Made by a program: the position numbers and the translations under genes
From: Cohnella sp. WQ 127256
GTDB lineage: Bacteria; Bacillota; Bacilli; Paenibacillales; Paenibacillaceae
Assembly: GCF_024519285.1 (NCBI RefSeq)
Contig: NZ_JAMZCY010000004.1
Location: 372,001 to 436,000, forward strand
Direction of reading: 5' to 3'
Length of the DNA stretch: 64,000 bases
Part shown: positions 1-7,032 of the stretch, in pieces
Numbering within the stretch: position 1 is the first letter of the stretch
Layout of the letters: each line of letters opens with the position of its first letter
The notes under the pieces: model-generated
Told to the model about the DNA's origin: nothing
Databases searched by the model: none
What the model saw: only the letters and a program-made list of their open reading frames with translations

Positions 1-665
1 TCCGTCCTGGACAAGTTCATTCGTTTCATCTGAAGCCTGGTTTCGTGTCGGAATCTTACAATGCTTATTGCGATTTCTGGGAAGTACCCGCCGTATTGAA
101 CCCGCGCTTCTCCTTTCACCCTGAGCCCCTTGAGCCGTCACTCATGACCCGAATCGAGAATTGCCAGGAGTTGGACACGCTGCCTACCAAATGTTCACTC
201 CGTACATTTCCCTATCTCATAGAGCTATTCATGCAAATATCCAAATCATTCGAATCTGCACATTATGCCACACAAATTACGAGCAGCTTGATGCAAGCTT
301 TCCTATTGCGGTGGTATAACAGCTTCACAGGTATGAACCCTAGCGATTACCGTATCTTGAAGATCACAGAGGAGATGGAGCGTCATCCGGAGCAACAACT
401 GAGCTTTGAGCAATGGTGCGACAAGTGTAACCTAGAGAAATCGCATTTCTATAAGCTGTTTAAGAAGGAAACCGGAATGACCCCGAAACAATATTTGCTC
501 CAGATGAAAATGAAAAAGGCGAACGTACTGCTACAAGAGAGCAGGCAGTCGATTACCTCTATCGCAGATCAGCTCGGTTACGACTCCATCCATTATTTTT
601 CCAAACAATTCTCCGCCTATTACGGGATAAGCCCTTCTCGATTTCGCACAAGGACGACGACATAG
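1..665 (+). CDS. AraC-family transcriptional regulator (5' end outside window)
   Basis: The frame is open from base 3 to the stop at 663-665, so the true start lies upstream. A GTG at 45 exists, but the residues before it (HSFHLKPGF...) continue the usual AraC-type sensory domain that leads into YNAYCDFWEV, so it is not the start. The C-terminal 100 residues form a two-helix-turn-helix AraC DNA-binding domain, with a first HTH around SFEQWCDKCNLEKSHFYKLF and a second around SITSIADQLGYDSIHYFSKQF, ending in the family-typical SPSRFR. AraC proteins with an N-terminal cupin-like domain usually activate sugar-use genes in response to a carbohydrate. The target is probably outside the window, since the next gene is RacA-like. 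Confidence 0.85.
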   Translation, partial: RPGQVHSFHLKPGFVSESYNAYCDFWEVPAVLNPRFSFHPEPLEPSLMTRIENCQELDTLPTKCSLRTFPYLIELFMQISKSFESAHYATQITSSLMQAFLLRWYNSFTGMNPSDYRILKITEEMERHPEQQLSFEQWCDKCNLEKSHFYKLFKKETGMTPKQYLLQMKMKKANVLLQESRQSITSIADQLGYDSIHYFSKQFSAYYGISPSRFRTRTTT

Positions 666-820
666 ATATTCCATATCGCAAGCGGTCAATCATGTGATCT
701 ACTATCGCGTATTTTCACTTTGTTTGGCGAATCCGCACTACCTTTGTCACCCTCGCAGGGAGCTGAACATGGACCGCGAATTAAGTAAATAAAGCTTTAT
801 TGAATGGAGTGTGCGTGACT

Positions 821-1345
821 ATGAATACGATGAAAACAAAGGATGCATCAGTGCAGCTTGGCATTAGCCAAACCACTGTCAAACGTTGGGCTTCCCATTA
901 CCCCTCTTCCTTCCAGAAGGATCACTTAGGTCACTACATCTTCTCTGAATATGAGTTTAACCTGCTTCAATATATTAAGGACCAGATCGAGCTTGGTAAT
1001 CCCCTAGACCAAATCGAGCTGCCTATTAACCCGAATAGCACTTCCGTAGATGCTTCAGAGATAGAACTTATGTCCATGGATGAACCTAATATGATATCCC
1101 GTATCTATGAAGTTGAACGCTCCTTACATCAGAAAGCGGATGAAGTTGTATCTGCGCAAGTTCGTCAGCATCGCACAGAGCTCGAGGAGCTGCGCCAAGT
1201 CGTAGCCCAGTTAGCAGCCACCGTGGAAACGATGCAAAAGAAGAACATCAAGCCTGTTTCTCAGCGAGAGGCGCTGCAGCCTTCATCCCTTGGGAATACG
1301 CCAGGACGAGCTCGAAAGAAACGATTTTTTCGATTCTTTTTCTAG
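821..1345 (+). CDS. racA: RacA-like chromosome-anchoring protein
   Basis: 174 residues. The N-terminal 65 residues are a MerR-type winged HTH (LGISQTTVKRWASHYP ... LGHYIFSEYEFNLLQYIK). Acidic and coiled-coil segments (about 90-145, ELEELRQVVAQLAATVETMQ) follow, then a basic tail ending in RARKKRFFRFFF. Size, the NELGHY-like motif and the coiled coil match Bacillus RacA, which binds near the origin and tethers it to DivIVA at the pole during sporulation. The aromatic/basic C-terminus could contact membrane or DivIVA (inference). ATG 821 was chosen over TTG 800 because GGAG at 806-809 is well spaced before it. No operon partner is evident. Confidence 0.7.
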   Translation: MNTMKTKDASVQLGISQTTVKRWASHYPSSFQKDHLGHYIFSEYEFNLLQYIKDQIELGNPLDQIELPINPNSTSVDASEIELMSMDEPNMISRIYEVERSLHQKADEVVSAQVRQHRTELEELRQVVAQLAATVETMQKKNIKPVSQREALQPSSLGNTPGRARKKRFFRFFF

Positions 1346-1590
1346 AAATGACAATATTGAAGGATGGCTGGACAGCCTGCATAATATTGGACGTTTAAAT
1401 CTAACAAAAAAGTTTAAGAATCCACGAATTGCCTCTAACTTTTCCCGCTTTGTTACGTCTAATTAGATAACCAAAAAGAACAGCAAGCGAAGTCGGTTCG
1501 TGTCGGTGGGGATGGGGATCCCTCCTGCGCGAATCATCCCCAAGCGCCTATCGTTTCTGGCTGGAAAGTGGAAATGTGGAGGAACGAGTA

Positions 1591-2511
1591 ATGCGGGGAA
1601 ATCAATCGAATAGAAAGCGACCTTTATGGGGTGCGCTTGGTATTATTATGCTCGCTGTATGGTTAAGCGGATGCTCTATGCTGGAAGAATGGAATAGTAG
1701 TGGATTGGGGGCACCTGGTATCGCCGATGCCGCTACTCCGACGGACACAGCTGATCCTTCTGAAACAGCAACAGCACCACCTATACCGACAGTAGTACCT
1801 AAACCATCAGAAACACCTAAACCAACTGTAACACCTAAACCAACAAAACCTGAAGTGACGACACCTTCTCCCAATCCGACGGATCCCAAGCAGCAAACTG
1901 AAGGCAAGCTTGTCTCCCTCACGTTCGATGACGGTCCCGATGGCAAGTATACCTCTCAAATTCTTGATATCCTTAAAGAATACAACGTCAAGGCAACCTT
2001 CTTCGTGGTAGGTCCACAGGTTGAGAAGTACCCGGACATCGCTAAACGCATCGTAGATGAGGGTCATTCTATCGGCAATCATACATGGTCTCATAGTAAT
2101 TTAACTAAGCTATCTGACAAAGCTAGAATCAAAGAAATTGCTAGGGCTCAACAAGCAATTCTTGATGCAACGGGTGTTACCTCACAGTTGATGAGAGCTC
2201 CTTATGGCGCGACTTCGGCTAGTGTATTGAAAACCATTCATAACGACAATATGAAGCATGTCTTCTGGACAGTGGATACTAAAGATTGGGCGGGAACCTC
2301 TGTCAAAGAAATGTACACAAATGTGATGAGCAACACCCATCAAGGCGGAATTATTCTTATGCATTCTTTCGGTGGACGCAAACACGCTATCGAACATACC
2401 GTTGAACTTTTACCTTCTATTATTAAAGATTTAAGGAAGAAGGGCTTTGAATTCGCAACTGTCGACGAACTTATCGCGTCTGGTCAATACCAGGCATCGG
2501 TTATCAAGTAA
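1591..2511 (+). CDS. Polysaccharide deacetylase (NodB domain) lipoprotein
   Basis: 306 residues. A basic N-terminus and hydrophobic stretch end in a lipobox (AVWLSGC), so the protein is probably lipid-anchored outside the membrane. A Thr/Pro/Lys-rich linker (about 35-100) spaces the catalytic domain from the membrane. The NodB carbohydrate-esterase family 4 domain shows all signature motifs: TFDDGPD with the metal-binding Asp pair, GNHTWSH with the His ligands, RAPYG, FWTVDTKDW and ILMHS. Members remove N-acetyl groups from peptidoglycan or other GlcNAc/MurNAc polymers; which substrate applies cannot be told from sequence. ATG 1591 follows GGAGG at 1578-1582 with 8-nt spacing and is preferred to GTG 1576. 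Confidence 0.88.
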   Translation: MRGNQSNRKRPLWGALGIIMLAVWLSGCSMLEEWNSSGLGAPGIADAATPTDTADPSETATAPPIPTVVPKPSETPKPTVTPKPTKPEVTTPSPNPTDPKQQTEGKLVSLTFDDGPDGKYTSQILDILKEYNVKATFFVVGPQVEKYPDIAKRIVDEGHSIGNHTWSHSNLTKLSDKARIKEIARAQQAILDATGVTSQLMRAPYGATSASVLKTIHNDNMKHVFWTVDTKDWAGTSVKEMYTNVMSNTHQGGIILMHSFGGRKHAIEHTVELLPSIIKDLRKKGFEFATVDELIASGQYQASVIK

Positions 2512-2532
2512 ATCGCCATCGCACAATAAACC

Positions 2533-2580
2533 AATAGCTAGCCACTCCCTTTCGTAAATGGGGCAGTGACTAGCTATTTT
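2533..2580. terminator. Bidirectional terminator between deacetylase and methyltransferase
   Basis: An inverted repeat with arms 2533-2549 and 2560-2578 (left arm AATAGCTAGCCACTCCC) is followed by TTTT on the plus strand. It lies between two convergent genes and contains the stop codon of the minus-strand methyltransferase. Confidence 0.75.
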
Positions 2581-3167
2581 ACTGTGTAGACATAGACTTG
2601 TGTCCGATAGAAATCCTTGCACGTAATCACTTTTTCCGGTTCCCAATCCGGTAACGCGAAGCATACACTTATTATCTGGGCTCCCGGTGCTAATTGTTCA
2701 TGAAAAATCGGGCTTAACCGTTTCATTGCACCTGGATACAGATAGCAGATAACGAGATCCGCGTTAGCATAAGGGTAAGTATAGATGTTGCCCTTACGAA
2801 AAGTAACGGAAGAATAGGTTGACGAGGCTGAGCTCTGCTTCGGATGAACCCCAAAGGTAAGCCACGCTAATAACTGAGATACCCACAAGGGAATGGGTGA
2901 ATTCTCGATACCCACAACTTTGCAGTTTCTACATTGCTTTGCCACATGTATGCCGAGCGTGCCCCAACCCGATCCTGCCTCGACGATTAACCCTGAATTC
3001 CATCCATAAAGCCGTTTAACCTCTTCCCCAACAACCTGCCTTACCTTGAGTGAGGTTGGCATCGGGGATATTCCATTCCTCCAGCTGACGAACACGATAG
3101 ACAGCACGATCAACAATACAATTGAAACCAGTAAAAGTGTTACTGACTCATAATAGCCTATATCCAT
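2574..3167 (-). CDS. Membrane-anchored class I SAM methyltransferase
   Basis: 197 residues. One N-terminal membrane helix (LLLVSIVLLIVLSIVFV) is followed by a short class I SAM-methyltransferase fold with motif I VEAGSGWGTLG and motif II VVGIENS. The C-terminal half carries VICYLYPGAMKRL and DFYRTQVYVY. Small membrane-anchored methyltransferases of this type are annotated in many bacteria without known substrates. ATG 3167 is preceded by GGAGG with good spacing; longer in-frame starts have no ribosome site. Its 5' end is about 100 bp from the divergent MFS gene at 3272, so the two may share a control region. Function beyond SAM-dependent methyl transfer is unknown. Confidence 0.7.
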   Translation of the reverse strand: MDIGYYESVTLLLVSIVLLIVLSIVFVSWRNGISPMPTSLKVRQVVGEEVKRLYGWNSGLIVEAGSGWGTLGIHVAKQCRNCKVVGIENSPIPLWVSQLLAWLTFGVHPKQSSASSTYSSVTFRKGNIYTYPYANADLVICYLYPGAMKRLSPIFHEQLAPGAQIISVCFALPDWEPEKVITCKDFYRTQVYVYTVK

Positions 3168-3271
3168 GTTTACCTCCGCAATAAGACCCCTTACATAGAT
3201 AAACGATACACACCGACAGCCTTGTTTGCAATCTAGATTTAACATTGGCTAATCAGAAGGAGGCATTTCTC

Positions 3272-4501
3272 ATGATGCAGATGATGCAATCCATCGCAAA
3301 GCTCAAGAGCCTCTCAAAAACTCAGCATCGACTATTAACCCTAATCCTCGTATGGTGCGGCATAGCCGTCGTATCTAGCGTGTACATTACATTGCCGATG
3401 ACCTCGCTGTTCGCTCAAGCCTTTCAAACGACTCCGGAACTGACCGCTTGGACCAGTAGCGCCTTTTCTCTGACTTATGCTTTAGGATTCCTACTCCTTG
3501 CCCCTTTATCGGACCGCTATGGAACGAAAGCCATGATGCTATTCGGATTAGTCGCACTCACCCTAGTCTCCCCTTTAATCGGACTTATGGATAGCTTACC
3601 AGGGGTCATTACGATCCGTGCCGTTCAAGGATTGGTTGCCGCTTCTTTTGTACCCAACGCACTGACCTATATTATGGAGACTTTCCCATTGGAGAAACGG
3701 GTTGCAACCATCGGCTTCATTAGCACCGGCTTCCTTCTCGCCGGGATCGTTGGACAGGTGTTTAGCAGCCTCGTTGTTCAGAGCTTAAGCTGGTCCTATG
3801 TCTTTTATTGGTTAGGAATCGCCTACTTGCTTTCCGCTGTTTTATTGGGCCTCTTTGCTCCTTCGGGAGCCCATCCCAGAATAAGATCAACGTCAGCATC
3901 AACGTCTACGAATAGCTTCTTTCTTGTTTATAAGCAAATGGGGGTGTTATTCCGGAACAAACCGCTTATGTTCTGCTACCTCATCGCCTTGACCTTGTTT
4001 CTAACCTTCGTTGGAATGTATGCCGCGATAGGCAGCTACTTATCCTATTCTCCTTACGAATTGAATTCACAACAAATTCTAAGCGTACGCGCAACCGGCA
4101 TCGTAGGCATGACATTATCCTTATTCACTGGAAAGCTAGTTGCCCGTTTCGGGATGCAGAGGATGGTAAAAGTCGGACTACTCGTTGCGATAACGGGATT
4201 AGCCGCGATCGGAATTCAAGGGAATCTTACTCTGCTGATCCTATCCAGTATCGTCTACGTTGCGGGTATTTCTATGATCATTCCCACACTCGTATCCTTG
4301 GCCGGGACAATCGCGGGCAACTCACGGGTCGCCGCTATGACGATCTATTCGTTTATTTTGTTCTTAGGAGCCACTCTCGGTCCGCTCATTACACTCAACC
4401 TATTGAAAACCACTAGCTTCGTTATCACATTCGAGTCACTTGCCCTTCTTCTTACGATTTCCTACTGCTTCTCCTATTTCACGAAGAATCCGGAGCAATA
4501 A
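3272..4501 (+). CDS. MFS transporter (multidrug or metabolite efflux type)
   Basis: 409 residues with about twelve hydrophobic segments. The loop between helices 2 and 3 carries the MFS motif A variant GFLLLAPLSDRYGTKAMML. The profile fits the DHA1-type 12-helix exporters; substrate cannot be inferred. ATG 3272 was chosen because AAGGAGG at 3257-3263 precedes it by 8 nt; an upstream TTG at 3245 lacks a site. It precedes the MerR-methyltransferase gene, but a separate promoter at 4522-4552 suggests the two are independently transcribed. Confidence 0.85.
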   Translation: MMQMMQSIAKLKSLSKTQHRLLTLILVWCGIAVVSSVYITLPMTSLFAQAFQTTPELTAWTSSAFSLTYALGFLLLAPLSDRYGTKAMMLFGLVALTLVSPLIGLMDSLPGVITIRAVQGLVAASFVPNALTYIMETFPLEKRVATIGFISTGFLLAGIVGQVFSSLVVQSLSWSYVFYWLGIAYLLSAVLLGLFAPSGAHPRIRSTSASTSTNSFFLVYKQMGVLFRNKPLMFCYLIALTLFLTFVGMYAAIGSYLSYSPYELNSQQILSVRATGIVGMTLSLFTGKLVARFGMQRMVKVGLLVAITGLAAIGIQGNLTLLILSSIVYVAGISMIIPTLVSLAGTIAGNSRVAAMTIYSFILFLGATLGPLITLNLLKTTSFVITFESLALLLTISYCFSYFTKNPEQ

Positions 4502-4521
4502 ATAATCTTTTCCTCTCCCCC

Positions 4522-4552
4522 TTTACATTGACCTAACGACAACGTTTAAAAT
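4522..4552 (+). promoter_or_regulatory. Candidate MerR-controlled promoter with 19-bp spacer
   Basis: TTTACA (4522-4527) and TAAAAT (4547-4552) are separated by exactly 19 bp, the over-long spacing typical of MerR-regulated promoters. The spacer holds an imperfect dyad (TAACG-ACA-ACGTTTA overlaps its 3' half). It lies just upstream of the MerR-methyltransferase gene, so autoregulation is the simplest reading. Confidence 0.55.
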
Positions 4553-4573
4553 GGGGTTGAGGAGGTGTTCGAT

Positions 4574-5551
4574 ATGAAAATTAAAGTAGTAGCAGATAAG
4601 CTGAACATCTCTCCGCGAGCGATCCGATTCTATGAGCAGAAAGGACTTCTGTCTCCTTCCAAGCAACCGGACAATCTGTATCGGACCTTCACTGAGAAAG
4701 ACATCTGGCGATTGCAAACGATCATTTCTCTCCGCGAAGCAGGGATGTCCTTGTCGGATATTAGACAGGCTCTGGAGCAATCGGAGGAGCACGGCAAGGA
4801 AGAACTGCAATATTACCTGGAGCTTCAACGGTCGGTCATGATGTCCGAATGGCTACAAATCAAACAGATCATTGAAACGACCGATCATATGATTGAGCTT
4901 CTCGGAGCCGAGCACACCCTACCTCTTGATCATATTTTTCGGCTTGCCGAGGCTTCTAAGCAGTTAAGAGAGCAGCGCAGCAACTGGAAGGATACGTGGA
5001 ATTTCAATCAACAGGCACCCACCCACGATGAACGCGTTGCGACGAATACGGGAAACTATGCGAACTACGATGATTCCTTGGACATGATTCTTCGGTCGGT
5101 TAAGCCAATGAAGGATGAGCATGGGCTTGATATTGGGACGGGGACAGGTAATCTGGCTGCGAGGTTTCTGGAGCTGGGTAGCCGAATGTCCGGCGTTGAT
5201 CAATCCAAGGAGATGCTGCGTCTCTGTCGGAAGAAGCTACCTCATCTTGATACAAGGATAGGAAACTTCCTAGCCCTACCTTATCTCGAAGAACAATTTG
5301 ATTTTGTTGTATCTAGCTTCGCCTTTCATCATCTCACCCCAGATCAGCAGATCCTTGCACTGGAAGAAATGCGAAGAGTATTGAAGCCTCTCGGACGAAT
5401 CTGCCTTGGCGATCTCGCGGAATCAGATTCTCCCTCGCTCCGAGCCATGATCGAATGGTTTGAGATTAATGGGTATCGCACGAAGCTTCACCAAATGAAC
5501 GAATCACTACACATCGTATACGCCTATAAGGAGGACAGCCCCCATGCCTGA
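4574..5551 (+). CDS. MerR regulator fused to a SAM methyltransferase
   Basis: 325 residues. Residues 1-70 form a MerR winged HTH (VADKLNISPRAIRFYEQKGLLSP ... RTFTEKDIWRLQTIISLREAG), followed by a helical dimerisation stretch to about 120. Residues about 160-320 are a class I methyltransferase with motif I LDIGTGTGNLAARF, an acidic motif II around GVDQSKEML and the post-motif FVVSSFAFHHL. MerR proteins carry effector domains at this position, so the domain may sense SAM or a substrate, or the protein may be bifunctional (inference). Similar fusions occur in Paenibacillus without an assigned role. ATG 4574 follows GGAGG by 8 nt. It overlaps the next methyltransferase gene by 8 bp, so the pair is co-translated. 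Confidence 0.82.
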   Translation: MKIKVVADKLNISPRAIRFYEQKGLLSPSKQPDNLYRTFTEKDIWRLQTIISLREAGMSLSDIRQALEQSEEHGKEELQYYLELQRSVMMSEWLQIKQIIETTDHMIELLGAEHTLPLDHIFRLAEASKQLREQRSNWKDTWNFNQQAPTHDERVATNTGNYANYDDSLDMILRSVKPMKDEHGLDIGTGTGNLAARFLELGSRMSGVDQSKEMLRLCRKKLPHLDTRIGNFLALPYLEEQFDFVVSSFAFHHLTPDQQILALEEMRRVLKPLGRICLGDLAESDSPSLRAMIEWFEINGYRTKLHQMNESLHIVYAYKEDSPHA

Positions 5552-6233
5552 TCACACAAGGATTTATAAGCAAGAAGCAGCCCAATATGACGAATTAATT
5601 TCTAAACAGCCAGAGTTAAAAGAAGTGATCGAGGAAATACAGCCATTGAGTGGACTCGATATTGTGGACATGGGAGCAGGTACCGGAAGGTTAACGATGG
5701 TTCTCGCCCCAGAGGCCAAAACCATCATCGCTTTGGATGCCTCCGAGGCTATGCTTCAGATTACTGCTGAACGACTAGTAGATGCTTGCCTAACTAACTG
5801 GACTACTAAAGTTGCCGACCATCGCAAGCTGCCATTAGACGATCAAAGTGCAGATCTCATCGTCTCAGGATGGAGTATGGGGTACTTAGCAAACACCGAC
5901 GAACCCGAGTGGGAACAGAACCTGGACATGATCATCAGCGAGATCCAACGTGTCCTTCGCCCTAATGGGACGGTCATTATTTTCGAAACATTAGGAACCG
6001 GTCATGAGACTCCTTCTGCACCTGACTTCTTGAAGGCCTATTACGCTAAGTTAGTCGACGTATATGGCTTCTCACATCGGTGGATCCGAACAGATTATGA
6101 ATTTGACCATATTCAGCAAGCCGAGCGGCTTACACGCTTCTTCTTCGGGGAAGAGCTTGCAGATCGAGTCGTTGAACAACACTTAGTCCGGTTACCCGAG
6201 TGTGCTGGCATTTGGTGGCTTAGCCCAGATTAA
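5544..6233 (+). CDS. Class I SAM methyltransferase
   Basis: 229 residues. Motif I is VDMGAGTGRLTMVLAP (near 38-53), motif II ALDASEAML and post-motif region ADLIVSGWSMGYL; the core resembles methyltransferase-11 proteins. No signal peptide or membrane segment is visible. The start ATG lies inside the end of the MerR-fusion gene (8-bp overlap), indicating an operon. The 3' end overlaps the convergent methyltransferase gene by 42 bp. The substrate is unknown; location beside a MerR-methyltransferase fusion and an MFS exporter is compatible with small-molecule modification or resistance, which is inference only. Confidence 0.8.
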   Translation: MPDHTRIYKQEAAQYDELISKQPELKEVIEEIQPLSGLDIVDMGAGTGRLTMVLAPEAKTIIALDASEAMLQITAERLVDACLTNWTTKVADHRKLPLDDQSADLIVSGWSMGYLANTDEPEWEQNLDMIISEIQRVLRPNGTVIIFETLGTGHETPSAPDFLKAYYAKLVDVYGFSHRWIRTDYEFDHIQQAERLTRFFFGEELADRVVEQHLVRLPECAGIWWLSPD

Positions 6234-6812
6234 ATCGATACAGCCCAGCCAGTGGCTCTCTGTCTTCGTTATCTTCAATCCCGATTGGTTGACCAGATCG
6301 ATCATATTACGAGTATGATGACAGCCAATTAATCGGTAGAGCAGCGGGTTCAGTATTTTCTGTCCAACAGAGAACGCCATATTAGAACTGATCCCATGCT
6401 CCAGAAGTAAGATTTCACCGCTGGGCTTGCACCATTTCCTAAGCTTTTCTAGTACTTTCAAGGGCTCCTTGTAGCTGCAAAAGGATAACGTGGAGACGAT
6501 AGTATCAAAAGAATGCTCCGCAAACTCCAATTCATTGATGTCAGACAACATAAACTCAACTTGAGTCCGATATTGTTCTGCTGCCTTGGTCGCTTTCTTA
6601 AGCATCTCCGCACTAAAATCAGTAGCCGTAATCTGCACACCAGCGGGATAGAACGGGAAATTCGCCCCAGCACCCACGGCAAGCTCCAGCACATGACCCG
6701 ACGCATGCTGCAATAGCTTCTGCCGCCATTGGCGTAAGGATTCAGGTTCCTTCTTCTTCTCATATTGTCCCGCTTGCCTATCAAAAATGCGAATTTGCTT
6801 ATCCTTATTCAT
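6192..6812 (-). CDS. Class I SAM methyltransferase (UbiE/PmtA-like)
   Basis: 206 residues. Motif I is LELAVGAGANFPFY, followed by ITATDFSAEML and the motif IV-like FDTIVSTLSFCSYKEP; the C-terminal LLLEHGISSN and GCHHTRNMIDLV resemble the phospholipid- or quinone-modifying UbiE/Methyltransf_11 group. ATG 6812 was chosen because the aligned family start is near MNKDKQIRIFD; the upstream extension to 6950 is not family-like. The gene is convergent with the preceding methyltransferase and shares 42 bp of 3' coding sequence with it. A third soluble methyltransferase in 2.3 kb is unusual; its role is unknown. Confidence 0.8.
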   Translation of the reverse strand: MNKDKQIRIFDRQAGQYEKKKEPESLRQWRQKLLQHASGHVLELAVGAGANFPFYPAGVQITATDFSAEMLKKATKAAEQYRTQVEFMLSDINELEFAEHSFDTIVSTLSFCSYKEPLKVLEKLRKWCKPSGEILLLEHGISSNMAFSVGQKILNPLLYRLIGCHHTRNMIDLVNQSGLKITKTESHWLGCIDLIWAKPPNASTLG

Positions 6813-6950
6813 AGGCTTACCCACCCCCCATCCACCTCGCACAAACGATTCATTACCTGTATATACGACACAAATGAACAAACCCCTTTTATACTTGGCT
6901 AGCTCGGCTGATCGTTGACAGATGAAAGATGACAGCGCATCGCAACTCAA

Positions 6951-6981
6951 AAGCCCCCAAATCGCTTCATTTGGGGGGCTT
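6951..6981 (-). terminator. Terminator of the GH36 gene
   Basis: Perfect inverted repeat AAGCCCCCAAAT ... ATTTGGGGGGCTT (arms 6951-6962 and 6969-6981), read on the minus strand downstream of the alpha-galactosidase stop at 7033. Confidence 0.75.
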
Positions 6982-7032
6982 CTATTACCTAGCTTCTATT
7001 CCCTACCTTCTATTGCCTAGCTTGTTGCTATG

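Noticed and set aside
1500..1575. G/C-rich stretch as a ydaO-type riboswitch
   Set aside because: The conserved GACAGCTAAC-type and other ydaO blocks are absent.
1602..1946. Minus-strand open frame opposite the deacetylase signal peptide and linker
   Set aside because: Antisense shadow of a Thr/Pro-rich linker with no ribosome site; the deacetylase motifs are on the plus strand.
6192..6233. Overlap of two methyltransferase stops as a frameshift or mis-annotated gene
   Set aside because: Both frames carry complete family domains, so the overlap is a genuine tail-to-tail arrangement.
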